In this document: in pieces, positions 1 through 11,171 of the stretch | Position numbering within the stretch: the stretch's first letter is position 1 | Layout: each line of letters begins with the position of its first letter | NCBI RefSeq assembly: GCF_947623445.1 | Contig: NC_135248.1 | Location: 15,633,820-15,697,819, forward strand | Length of the DNA: 64,000 nucleotides | Direction: 5' to 3' | Source of the DNA: Clavelina lepadiformis | Taxonomy: Eukaryota; Chordata; Ascidiacea; Aplousobranchia; Clavelinidae | Made by a program: the position numbers and the translations under genes | The notes under the pieces: generated by a model | Told to the model about the DNA's origin: nothing | Database searches by the model: none | Seen by the model: only the letters and a program-made list of their open reading frames with translations

Positions 1-57
1 AATTCCACATCACTCGAGCGCCGGTTACCGAGCTAGCCGTTGTGCAAGTTCCAATTA
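1..57 (-). mobile_element. SINE 3'-end fragment
   Basis: A stretch of about 45 bases (CTCGAGCG, CGGTTACCGAGCT, TGTGCAAGTTCC) matches the block at 15,551-15,597 with a few substitutions. There it forms the far end of a tRNA-derived SINE lying on the minus strand, so this is read as a tail fragment of the same family, cut by the window edge. The alternative, a shared coding exon, fails because the two copies do not keep a common open frame. Confidence 0.45.
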
Positions 58-412
58 TAAATTTAATGGTAGTTTATAAAATGATTCAGGAACGTAAATT
101 CTCGTTTGCGTCAAACGGTGGTGGTGCTCTTGAGTCTTGAACGACGCTTTCTCTTGTTCAATAGACTTGATGGACAGCTTCAAGTTCCGGCATTAACTTA
201 AGCTATAACAAAAAATAAAGCAAGCTAACTTAATAAAGTGCTTGCCGAATTGACACAAAGATAAGTGCCCGGGACCCGAGCGATGAGGTCTTTCTTCGAC
301 CGGTTCTACTTTCCAATCTAAAATATCGTTTGCTGCCAAAAACACGTTTCTACGGTGATTACGTCGCAAGCTAATTGACATTTTTGACCAACATAAGGCT
401 TGTTTCCACAGC

Positions 413-693
413 GCCTCAAGCGACAGTTCAACCGTCTATTTGTGGTCACCGTGTCGCTGTTCTCCCTCAATTTCGTGATGTGCGTCATCGCTGTAACGTT
501 GGCTTGTCGACGCAGGAGAGAGCGACGCCAGAAAAGAGACGTCATAAAATATAACAAACCTTTCATAGACGACTCCAGCGACAACACTGGGGTATTCCCC
601 GAAGCCAGCAACGCGGCCTTTGACCAAGTCTCGGAGCAGTGTAGTCCTCAGTACGGAGGCAAGGCAACGCGTGTGTATTCTGTGGAAGTCTGA
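413..693 (+). CDS. Terminal exon of a single-pass membrane protein (partial)
   Basis: A good acceptor (TTGTTTCCACAG) at 401-412 is followed by an open frame to a TGA at 691-693. The roughly 93 residues start RLKRQFNR, then have one hydrophobic segment (LFVVTVSLFSLNFVMCVIA), a strongly basic stop-transfer stretch (CRRRRERRQKR) and a polar acidic tail ending VYSVEV. This is the shape of the transmembrane end and cytoplasmic tail of a type I receptor or adhesion protein. The last residues would fit a class II PDZ ligand, but that is weak. No ATG suits the frame, so this is the last exon of a gene whose other exons lie left of the window. I do not recognise the family. A polyadenylation signal follows at 885. 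Confidence 0.5.
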
Positions 694-884
694 GCAGCTG
701 ATGGCGCCCCGCAGAACAATTTAAAACACTTCGGTCATGGAAGGCTGGTTCAGGCTTTTAAAGGGAGAATTGCTCTACAATGTGTCCATCAGTCGTAATT
801 AATTTTTCTAAAATCTTTCACAACTTCATGCAGAGTTCTTGAGCATTATCTTAATCGCTTGTCGTTTATATTTGTATCGATCGT

Positions 885-890
885 AATAAA
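885..890 (+). terminator. Candidate polyadenylation signal AATAAA
   Basis: AATAAA lies 192 bases after the stop of the terminal exon at 413-693, a normal 3'-UTR distance. No other canonical signal was seen nearer the stop. Confidence 0.4.
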
Positions 891-1077
891 CTGTCATGAA
901 TCACAATTTTGTAATCATTTACGTAACAAAACGCTGTTGAACGCGTGTAGTTGCCCGATGAAATACGCTGCAAGAGCTATATGCGACTCGGCCACACAGA
1001 ATGGCGTATATAGGATCGGGTTCAGGAGGTGCCATAAGTTTTTCAAAACTGTTTTTTAAAATGGCCATAGCCCAGCG

Positions 1078-1096
1078 CCCCCCCCCCCCCCCCCCC
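1078..1096. repeat. Poly-C homopolymer tract
   Basis: An uninterrupted run of 19 C residues on the plus strand (G on the minus strand). Such G-runs can form quadruplexes and are prone to length error in sequencing, so the exact length is uncertain. Confidence 0.9.
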
Positions 1097-1775
1097 ATAG
1101 TAGTTTGGCAGCGCACCTGAAGTGAAGCATATCAGTCGGTTTCGATGAGCCTTGAAAGGGAATCTGCGGATTGCTAAACACCAATGGATGGTGTAGGGCA
1201 ATATTAACATTATCAACATTAACTTTGCTTTTTTGCCTCAATCATACAGGATTATAGGGGAAAGTGGGGCAGTATTTAATCAGTATTTATTTCATTATTT
1301 ATTATTTATTCATTACGGACATTATTGACGAGATTAAATATTGATTTAATAATACGTCGCTTATTTTTTGGTATTGACTGAGCATAAGGAGAATTGCAAT
1401 ACCAACTTTTACATAGCACAACAAAAACTAACGATATAAAAGACACATATATCATGGAAAGAAAAAAGAAAATGTTTTCAGAGGTTTTCGTTTTATTGCA
1501 AAACATGGGCAAAGCTTCACAAGTTATAAATATATGATGTCTATATAACCAAAATTGGGTCTGGTATGCAAGTGCACAACCAGATGACGTCTCAATAGTC
1601 AATTCGAGTAGCTGGGGTCTGGTACACACGGGCATTATGTGGTTATGCACTGTATACTAGACCCCGAAAATGAACCAATCAGAAATACAGCTCCAAAAAG
1701 TGTGAAATTCGTTGTTTTGCATTTTAACAGTGGTGCAAAAATTGTCAGTCAAACATTCGGTACCACCAAAAAAGC

Positions 1776-1901
1776 TAGACCTATTGTTTGAAATGTTAGA
1801 CCTATTGTTTGAAATGTTAGGCCTATTGTTTGAAATGTTAGGCCTATTGTTTGAAATGTTAGACCTATTGTTTGAAATGTTAGGCCTATTGTTTGAAATG
1901 T
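1776..1901. repeat. 21-bp minisatellite, six copies
   Basis: Unit TAGACCTATTGTTTGAAATG plus one T, repeated at exact 21-bp steps from 1,776. Units differ mainly at TAGAC versus TAGGC. The period is a multiple of three and lacks stops in one frame, so it reads as a heptapeptide repeat (LDLLFEM), but there is no start context, splice site or longer frame to make it a gene. Confidence 0.9.
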
Positions 1902-4789
1902 TAGGCTACGGTATCCTTTTAAATTATGTTATAAGCTAGAGAATAAAATTACGCTTTTAGTCATGTAAAAATCTTTGTTGTTCGCCCAGTAAAACTTCGT
2001 TTATTCAAGTTCAAGTTTTTTCAAGTCGAAGGAAGTTTCTCCCATAGGCCTATTGGTTAGCCTACCCTACTGGTACCGTACTTTATTGCCCAGACTGGAA
2101 TGTATGACAGTTGTTGAAGATACGTTGCGCATATAAATTTTGGCTTGATGGTGATGATAAATGTTGTTCGTGCTAGCGCTACACTTTGCATTATGAGTTA
2201 TTGCGAATACATCATCCAAACTTGTTAATCTGGTTCAGTATTGCAGTGTTTGATTAGCAAACTGGCCAGGTTGGATAGTTGCGGAAGATAAAAATTAATT
2301 CCGCATAGGCCTATAATAGGTTTTGTTTCACCCTTTCTAAGTTACGGCCATCATTTTTTTTGACTGGCAAGATTTTTTCGATCGCCTAAACTTAACAATG
2401 GAAATTGGCCACCCACTTTGATTCTTTTTTAAATGACAAGCGTTTCTGGTCTTTGAACTGTAAAGATTTCGCTCAGTTGAGTTTGAACTTAATTACGGAA
2501 GATTTGAACTTAATTACGCTATAAAGAAAAAACATTGAAAATATGTTATCTAGTTCTTATTTTACAGCGGAACGACGTAAACGAACAACAAACGAACAAC
2601 AAACGAAAGTATTAAAACAGATGCGAACCACACAGCTTAAATTATTTAATGCAGCGTTGAAGCATAAAATAATAAAAATTAACAAAAACATTTAATGAAA
2701 TTTTTTGCCTAGTGAGATTTTTGGAAATTTTTTGCTTTGCTTAGTGCTTAATATTAGGTCGAACTGGCGATGTGGCAAATCTCAATTGCGTACTAAGGTC
2801 TGTCAGCCTTGGCCTGTAATGACTTTCTGTGATGTTGAGTTTAGAAAAGTTAATTACGTTTTAAGTTTTCTTCCTTCGTGACTTCTAGCAGCCTTTTACT
2901 CTTTAAACAAAACGGTTTTCCTCGATAAACCAAAACATAGCCATGTCCATTCATATTGAAATTAACAAAATAACAACTTAAAAAACCTGTAAAATTTTGC
3001 ATAATAATTATCATTCAAGCGCAACCTATTAATTTGGCAGGTTTTTAGGTTTTTAGCTGCTCCCGCGGCCACAAAAAATACATCGGTTGAGTGCGGCAAT
3101 CTATTGAAGACATACTGCTGTGACTCAATCGTGCTATCAGCTTTTGATATTGCATTACGCAAAGATTAGAAACAGGTCAATGAAAGTTCAAGACTGCTGG
3201 TCTTGCCGGAATGCTTCGCCATGCAAGAGCGATTGTCAAACCGATTCAAAATTTCTTTGCGGTCTGCATGTTCAACACCTCTGGTTTAAATTCTAGCATT
3301 TATTTCTCAGTGAGCGATCGGGCCAATAGTGTGCGCAGGAGCATGGGTTAAACTGGATTTGGATAATCGCTAAAGAGATGAATGAACCTAAAAGTCAAGA
3401 AAGTGCTGATCTCAGGATCAAAACTCTAACTTTGAAAGTGTGCTCACCCCACACATTTCCTGTATATAGCTTTTTATCCACTTAGTTTGTCATAAAACCA
3501 TCACATTTTGCTGAAGGTGTCTCAATGCAAGGTTGTAGTCATGGTTTATGGGTTGGAAAGGTTGTAATTGCATGTCACCATAATGCTTGCGCTCACTTTC
3601 GTCAAGTATTGAGTGGCAATTTTTTTAAACATTTCCTAATTTTTATTTTTCACAGCGCATTTTCTGTGAAAAAATAATAGACAATGTGCATATTAGGAAT
3701 GGATTGAAATGTGTCTTATGTCATAATAAACGTGATTAGTTTGTAAGTAATTTTTTTGCTTTTTTTGTGTTGGTTTGCATGGAAGATATATTCGTGGTTG
3801 AAAGCAAGACAATTCTTACAACATAAAAATGTGGATTTGGTAAACGCACTTCTGCTGTTTCCTCTCATGCTTGGTAAATAACTACTCAAGCTGATGAACC
3901 GAATATGTCAGACACATGACTATGCATACGGGACTGGGAACTTAGGTGTGGTAGGGAAAGTACCTTATTATTTGGGATAGATTACTAACTACAGGTGGAT
4001 TATAAGCCTTTGTTAGAAACTATGATACTGTTTGTAAATGACGATATCCCAAAAACTAAGAGTTCCTCTGCTCATGACTGACAAGTTTGCTGAAAGCTCC
4101 TTGTATACCACATTTTAACAGTTTAAACTTAAATAAACTCGCAACTTGTTTACCACAAGGTGGCTGCATCAGGGTGGGGTAAGAAGCAATCGTCCAATTT
4201 AAACAGCCAGACATAGTGAAAGTAATGATTCATTTTAAAAGCATTGACCTCTTAGAAGGCAAAACTTAGCGGACTTTTTCCGTTAGCGTTTCATTGGTTG
4301 CTTGTACACATTATACTTCCATTTGTAATTTTTACACTCTGCTGTGGAGTGGACTCAAACAATGTCTTGGAGATGCCATTAACTGTTACGCTCGTAATTT
4401 ATTGCACGGTGTGCTGTTAGTTATGCAATGTTGGTATAATGCTGCATTTTAATGTTTATTTTAGAAGCTGGCCACCACTGCTATTGCTACGTGGTTGTTC
4501 ACTTTGTGTTGCTCTTGTGATAACAAGCACAGAGGTACTTCAAAGTCTTCTTAAACAAGCATTTTACATGCGGCGTCTTGCCCGCACGTTGTATCAGTTG
4601 TCTGCTTTGCCTTCAAGTAGTATTACATCAAGTGCTTTGTGTTCTGCGCAGTAGTTGGCTGGTGACTGAATGCAGACAGTGGCCATGTTTTGTGAATAAC
4701 CTTGATAAGCTTCGTAAAGGTTTTTTATCCATGAATGTGGTGAAAGATTAGAATTGAAATAATTCCTTTACTAAGTAATGTGCTGATTT

Positions 4790-4800
4790 TCTTGTTCCAG
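4790..4800 (+). promoter_or_regulatory. 3' splice acceptor in the DNAJC1 5' leader
   Basis: A pyrimidine-rich run ending TTTTCTTGTTCCAG occurs 62 bases before the DNAJC1 ATG at 4,863. No upstream exon with a donor could be assigned. It may mark an intron in the 5'-UTR, or a spliced-leader trans-splice site if the organism is a tunicate. Both readings are inference. Confidence 0.35.
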
Positions 4801-4862
4801 ACTCAGTTTTTGCAATTATGTAAACAATTTGTGTGCAAAAAGAAATATATATTTTTACAAAG

Positions 4863-7800
4863 ATGAGGCATATAATTTTGTTGCTGTTTTTGTCCTATTT
4901 TGTGCAATATTCGGTGGCTCAGTGGTTCTCGCCGGAGCAGACGGAAATATTTGATCTTGTTGATCAAACTAAGCTCAATTTCTATGAATTCCTCGGACTC
5001 TCTCAGGTAATTATTGCCACAACATTCGACTCTTAGCACGTGACCTTTGTTGAAATGTAGCACATGTACGATAATAAATCAGTTGAAGAATTGCGATTAT
5101 CTTCCTTGCTTTGATCAGGATGCGAGCCAGCCGGAGGTAAGAAGAGCCTATCGGAAGCTCTCACTGACGATGCACCCGGACAAGAACAAGACTGAAGGCG
5201 CAGAGGAGAGCTTCCGGATTCTTGCAGCCATGTATGAGGTATTCATTATATTGCCCTGGATCACTTTGACACTGAGGCTGTGTTTTGTCCAAATAACTGG
5301 AAATGGAGATTTTATGTAGATTCTGAAAACGAAAGAAAAGCGTGAAATTTATGATGAGGTTCTGGCAAATGGACTGCCGGCTGCGTACTTGTATGTTCCC
5401 AGGTGAGTTGCATCATTGTTCATCTTGCGTCATGACCTGCAGTGCCATTATGTGGAAACAGTAGCTTGTTTCAACTGCAGGGTTATTTGTATGCAATCGC
5501 TAGTAGACAGACACAATTATGGTTTCTATGATAGTTCTATTTCATAGTTGTCGGTTAAAGCTGAGTGAATTAGTTAATGTAGGCTACCTGCCCTTGTTAA
5601 GCAGATAATTGTGTTGTGTTGTAACAAAGGTGTCATTGTTCTGTTCAGGCAACTGAGAAAAATGAGTTTGCTTGAAGTGTCCGTCATCATCGCGCTGATC
5701 GTTACTCTTGGACATTTCCTCGTCATCTGGGGATCTTATGCCGAGAAGAAGCTCGCTCTGGTATGTCGAAGCTGTCTTCTCCCGCCTCCTGGTTGCTTCA
5801 CTTTGTTGCTCTGTTTCAGGATGAGTATCTGCCTCGACTTCGGAAAAAACAGAAAAAGCAACGCAAGAAAGGGTTGAACAACGCAGACCAAATTGTGGAG
5901 GAAATTGAAAACTTGTAAGACGTAGAAGCATCTCACCTTCTATGCCGAGGCTACTTTAAGTGTTAGAGGACATGAAACAAGCATGTGCAGTAATAAAATT
6001 CTGTTCCGTTCTGTTCTGTTGAGTTTAAACGCTGTTGTTTGTAGAGTAACGAAGCCAACATTATACGATGTCTTGCCAATTTTGATCTTCCGTAAATTTT
6101 ATGGATTTGCCGTGTGGTTGCCCGAGTTTGTAAAATTCAGACGAGAATTGAAACGACTCAAGAAAGAAGAAGAAGAACTAAAGAGAAAGTAGACGTTTGT
6201 GATTTTTACAGTAAAGCATTTTTATCACAGGTTAGAATGAGAGGGAGAGGTTCTCTTCTTTTAAATTGTGGAAAAAAGTTCCATCAAGCTTGCTGGCCTA
6301 TAGGTTCAAAATCAATCGAGCGTAACCATTTTCTCTCTCTTATTTTAATCGGTGATAAAAAGGTTCTACCGTTTTTTACTGAACTTCCGCTTAATTCTGT
6401 TGTTGTGGCTCGGACAAGAAGCCGCAAATGGCTGTAGAAAGAATTGGCAAAAAGTTCGTTCAAATTCATAGACATCTGATACAGGAAGGAAGCTGAAGCT
6501 GACCGTGAGTATTGTTGCGAAAGATGCCCAATATAAACAATTAAACATCTGCTATTATACTGGTAGTGATAACGAATGCTTTTACTGAGGTCTGGAAAGC
6601 ATTCTCATCAGTTGACCAGCATGTGCAATGTTAAAAATTTTTGCAAGATTCAACTATATGTTTTTCTCATAAAACAGTCATCTGAATCTGGCCCAACGGC
6701 GCCCTCAGTGTTTGAAAACTTGCAGTCAATTGAGGAGTTGGAAGCGATGTACGACGAGTGGGCTGATGAAGACTTCAAGAAGAAGGTGACGGCTGCTCAT
6801 ATTTGTGCTGTAGCGGCGAGATCTGTCCCACGCTGGATCTCTTCGTAAAAAGTTTAACTTTGAAACTCCGCTTCCAAAGTCCTTGATATTTCACTTGGCT
6901 CAATTTTGACCAAGACTTCTTGCATATATTTTAAAGATACCCACGAAGAATTTGAACATTATTTTGCTGCATTTGAATTTCACTGGAGGTAACTTGACTG
7001 AAACCTTGCTATTTTTGTAGAACACAAAGAAGAGATCTGATTGGACAGAGGAGGACCAATCACAGCTGGTGAGGCTGATGAGCAAATACCCAGGAGGAAC
7101 GTCGGAACGGTGGCAGAAGATTGCAAAGGAATTAGGAAGGAGCGTCGGGGAGGTCACGAACCAGGCCAAGGCTTCCAGGACAGGGATCTCCATCCCAGGC
7201 ATGCCAGCTGCATTGCTCACACGACGTGTGAATCGCACAAATGTTTTAACTGAGCTTCTGGAATGTATACAGGAAGCAAAGTGAAACACTCTGCGGTCTC
7301 CGAAACTTTTTCCAATGCTCTTACGAAAAATCGCAACGCTGATGCCAACAAGATACCTGATGACGTCATAACCACGCAGGCGTACGACAACAGCGACATG
7401 CAAATGCGAGTCAGCGCAGGTACAAGCCTTGTGGTGCTTACGTAGATAGTAGACTCACACAGACAAGCATGACTAGCCGTTGTAGTCTTACTCGCGGCTG
7501 AAAATTCGGTGCTTTCCACCATTGTGAGGTCATGACTCAAGGTTTGAGACTTAGACGCTTTGTAGATCAACCGTTTGCATAACAGCTTGCTCGTGATTGG
7601 ATTATTACGTAGTGGTGAGATTATGACGTTGTGTCGTTCTCAAAATAACCTGGCGCGTTGCCGGAAGGGTTCCACGACATATGGCCGCGGGAAAGTGGCC
7701 GCGAACAAACTCACCGGGGTCAACTGAACGTGACGTAAATTGACCGCAGACAAACTGACTGTGACATAAACTGGCCGGCGATCAAATTAACCGTCGATAA

Positions 7801-10800
7801 ATTGGCCGGCGATCAAATTAACCGGCGACAAATTGGCCGTCAAAAGGTCAAAATTCTAATTCACTATCTAGTCACTATCCAGTATGTGTATTGCAGTCAA
7901 GGTTGCCACTCGTAGAGTTTTTTGGCCCCTTGTACGGTGACCCATATTCATAGATTTCTTATTGTTACATACATTTTCCCAGTCTAGACGAGTTGTTTGA
8001 TGAGATTATGAAACAATGCGTTGTAGCCTATCTCATGTTGTAACAATGGACTTATTGCAATAACCATCGTTGAAGATTTTGCAAACCGTGACATATTAGA
8101 TTTTCTCAGAGGCATCGCCCACAACCTACAATTTGCGCAATAAACTTCCTTGTTTGTCAAATACTACCGAGTTTAAAATTTTGACCTTTTGACGGCCAAT
8201 TTGTCGCCGGTTAATTTGATCGCCGGCCAATTTATCGACGGTTAATTTGATCGCCGGCCAGTTTATGTCACAGTCAGTTTGTCTGCGGTCAATTTACGTC
8301 ACGTTCAGTTGACCCCGGTGAGTTTGTTCGCGGCCACTTTCCCGCGGCCATATGTCGTGCTCCCTGCCAGAAGGAATGTGAAAACGAAGTGAGATGGTGA
8401 CATGTGGTAGTCCTGGTTGTGGACGTTGCGTTGGTTGGTTTGGTGTCACTCGTTACCTGCCGTTGTAATGGTTTGGTGTCACTGGTTACCTGCCGTTGTA
8501 ATGGTTTGGTGTCACTGGTTACCTGCCGTTGTAATGGTTTGGTGTCACTGGTTACCTGCCGTTGTAATGGTTTGGTGTCACTGGTTACCTGGTATTGTAA
8601 TGGTTTGGTGTCACTGGTTACCTGCCGTTGTAATGGTTTGGTGTCACTGGTTACCTGCCGTTGTAATGGTTTGGTGTCACTGGTTACCTGCCATTGTAAT
8701 GGTTTGGTGTCACTCGTTACCTGGTATTGTAATGGTTTGGTGTCACTGGTTACCTGGTATTGTAATGGTTTGGTGTCACTGGTTACCTGGTATTGTAATG
8801 GTTTGGTGTCACTGGTTACCTGCCGTTGTAATGGTTTGGTGTCACTGGTTACCTGCCGTTGTAATGGTTTGGTGTCACTGGTTACCTGCCGTTGTAATGG
8901 TTTGGTGTCACTCGTTACCTGGTATTGTAATGGTTTGGTGTCACTGGTTACCTGCCGTTGTAATGGTTTGGTGTCACTGGTTACCTGGTATTGTAATGGT
9001 TTGGTGTCACTGGTTACCTGCCGTTGTAATGGTTTGGTGTCACTGGTTACCTGCCGTTGTAATGGTTTGGTGTCACTGGTTACCTGGTATTGTAATGGTT
9101 TGGTGTCACTGGTTACCTGGTATTGTAATGGTTTGGTGTCACTGGTTACCTGCCGTTGTAATGGTTTGGTGTCACTGGTTACCTGCCGTTGTAATGGTTT
9201 GGTGTCACTGGTTACCTGCCGTTGTAATGGTTTGGTGTCACTGGTTACCTGGTATTGTAATGGTTTGGTGGCACTCGTTACCTGGTATTGTAATGGTTTG
9301 GTGTCACTGGTTACCTGCCGTTGTAATGGTTTGGTGTCACTGGTTACCTGGTATTGTAATGGTTTGGTGTCACTGGTTACCTGCCGATGTAATGGTTTGG
9401 TGTCACTGGTTACCTGCCGTTGTAATGGTTTGGTGTCACTGGTTACCTGGTATTGTAATGGTTTGGTGTCACTGGTTACCTGCCGTTGTCATGGTTTGGT
9501 GTCACTGGTTACCTGCCGTTGTCATGGTTTGGTGTCACTGGTTACCTGCCGTTGTCATGGTTTGGTGTCACTGGTTACTTGTCGTTGTAATGGTTTATGG
9601 GTACTCATCATGGTTAGTTGACGAGTTATTTCATCTTGTCAGCGCTGTCAAAGCTGTGCGAGCTTCTGTCGGTCGCTTACAGCAGATGCAAAACCCTACT
9701 CAGATATTTCTCCTCCAAACTCAACTTGAAATTTCCGAATTCGTTGGAGGCGGCTGTCGGTGAGTGACGTCATAGGTGTCTTGGTAATTTTGTGCGAAGT
9801 CGCTGCCAAGGTCGTTCGTTGGTCGCCCTCTGTTGCGTCATCAATGCGCAACAATGTTTGCATAAAATCCTTCCAACGATCGTCGCTTTCTTTCCTGATA
9901 CGATTTCTTTCATACACGTCATTGTTTCGTCATGAAAGCGTGATTGTTACGCATGAATGAGCATGATTACGTGATATTTGTTTAAATCTTCAGCTTGTGA
10001 GCAAAGATCAGAATCAAGTTCCAACCGGGTGGACCCCCCAAGCCCAAGTTCAAAGGTGAAACGACGACAGGAATCGCGCGATATCAAACGCGACATACAT
10101 TCCAACCAGGATGACGTAGATGGTAATATAGAATGTTGTCAGTAGGGAGACTGTTAATTATTACATTTAGCGAAATTCCAACTCAAATTATTGTTTTGTC
10201 TCATGAGTTCAAATGATCACGTGATCTGAAGTGAAGTTCAAGGTGTATTTTACTTCGTCCGCAGATACCCAAAATGATGTGACGTCGTCATTCATGGTCG
10301 ATGCTTGGGAACAGAGCCAGCAGAAACTCCTCGAGATGGCGCTAACACAATTCCCGAAATCGTCAGCTGAGCGGTGGGACAAAATCGCGAAATGTGTCCC
10401 GGGAAAGTCCAAGGTGCTTCCCCTCATACCAGATTGTGTTCCTAACCTTGAAATGTTATTAAGTTTATGACGTAGTATGGCACATGCAGAGAAGCCACCA
10501 CTATGGAGAGCCAAATTAACCATATTTGGAACTCAATGGCATACCATATTTGGTATGTTTGGCAGACAATAAAGTTCTGTTTTTCACCAGTTGTGCCTAT
10601 TCCCGATGATGCCATATTAGGTTATTCCGCGAATTTTATTCTTTCGATTGGGTTCGTCCCCACGAAAAACCGTTTATTCTTCACATGCTAATGTAGAGGA
10701 AATGACGTAACAGAGGTTTATTACTACTTCACAGGAAGAATGCATCGCGCGATACAGATTTTTGGTTGAAAAGATCCAGCAGCGTAAAAAGAACAAGAGT

Positions 10801-10803
10801 TGA
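4863..10803 (+). CDS. DNAJC1: DNAJC1, ER-membrane J-domain protein with two SANT domains (13 exons)
   Basis: Exons: 4863-5006, 5119-5238, 5320-5402, 5649-5760, 5820-5914, 6045-6188, 6489-6504 (tentative), 6678-6785, 7021-7225, 7273-7419, 9994-10122, 10265-10413, 10735-10803. All junctions are GT-AG and phases agree, giving 506 residues (human DNAJC1 is about 550). Residues 1-19 form a signal peptide. The J domain spans about 39-110 with HPD at 67-69 (HPDKNKTEGAEESFR). A membrane helix lies at about 123-144, followed by a basic stretch (KKQKKQRKKG). SANT 1 is at about 279-325 (WTEEDQSQL, RWQKIAKELGRS) and SANT 2 at about 447-500 (WEQSQQKLLEMAL, RWDKIAKCVPGKSK). In the known family the luminal J domain recruits the Hsp70 BiP and the SANT region faces the cytosol. 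Weak points: exon 7 could start at 6,485, which would break the phase; the exon 6 donor (GTAGAC) is poor; the exon 9 donor GTGTGA leaves a 47-nt intron. The exon 10 frame keeps IPDDVIT, as in vertebrate DNAJC1. Confidence 0.93.
7659..8374. mobile_element. Foldback (MITE-like) element with 183-bp terminal inverted repeats
   Basis: The arms at 7,673-7,855 and 8,177-8,359 are reverse complements over 183 bases with no indel seen, around a 321-bp AT-rich spacer without an open frame. Each arm contains internal direct repeats of the words GGCCGGCGATCAAATTAACCG and GACAAACTGAC. The flanks carry 10-bp near-identical direct repeats, TGCCGGAAGG at 7,659 and TGCCAGAAGG at 8,365, which fit a target-site duplication. 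Long inverted repeats with a 9-11 bp duplication are typical of Mutator-like non-autonomous elements, but the superfamily is inference. It lies in the tenth intron of DNAJC1. Confidence 0.85.
8436..9596. repeat. 33-bp minisatellite, about 35 units, in DNAJC1 intron 10
   Basis: The unit is GGTTTGGTGTCACTGGTTAC followed by CTGCCGTTGTAAT. Two main versions differ at the CTGCCGTTG or CTGGTATTG block and are interspersed; minor variants carry CTCGTTAC or GTCATGG. The period is 11 codons and two plus-strand frames lack stops for more than 400 codons, but this is a by-product of the period. The array sits between phase-compatible DNAJC1 exons 10 and 11, so it is intronic. Confidence 0.95.
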
Positions 10804-10944
10804 CGAGTGATCGCTTTTTCAACGAATCCTTTACGAGTTACTTGGGATGAAATTTTGTAAATCATGTTTTCACATTGACATCAAATATTGCTGCCATTTT
10901 GTATCAGATTTATGGGTATTCCCCGGTTTACACCGATGTTTTGC

Positions 10945-10950
10945 AATAAA
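10945..10950 (+). terminator. Candidate DNAJC1 polyadenylation signal AATAAA
   Basis: AATAAA lies about 140 bases after the DNAJC1 stop codon at 10,801-10,803, immediately followed by a TGACGTCA word. It is the first canonical signal after the stop. Confidence 0.45.
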
Positions 10951-11171
10951 TGACGTCATTTGGCGTTGTCAGGTGGTAGCTCGGGTGCATGTGGTGCTTG
11001 TTGAAGGGTTATACGAGTACCTCTGGTCATTAAAAGATCGATGTCACATAAAGGTATTGTTCAGCGATTTTCTCGCGCAATCCCCGCCATCATTCTTGCT
11101 AGGCCGGTAGTTTCCACCCTTCGTGATAATGACGTAATAATAGCGAAAATCTGCGCCTTAGTTAATCACCG

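Larger units (their letters stand above)
694..4796. other. Intergenic stretch with no convincing gene
   Basis: About 4.1 kb of AT-rich sequence. Open frames here (for example around 1,306-1,650 minus, 2,962-3,162 minus and 4,439-4,654 plus) are short, with no splice-consistent partners and no recognisable motif. The poly-C tract and 21-bp minisatellite listed separately lie here. Scattered TAGGCCTA-like words occur near 2,046 and 2,310. Confidence 0.6.

Noticed and set aside
193..381. Minus-strand 62-codon frame near the left edge
   Set aside because: Short, without motif or splice partners, and it runs against the likely gene direction of the membrane-protein exon at 413-693.
8404..9763. 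Two overlapping plus-strand open frames of more than 400 codons (repeats of NGLVSLVTCRC and MVWCHWLPAVV)
   Set aside because: They are produced by a 33-bp minisatellite with no stop in two frames. The region lies between phase-compatible DNAJC1 exons, so it is intronic.
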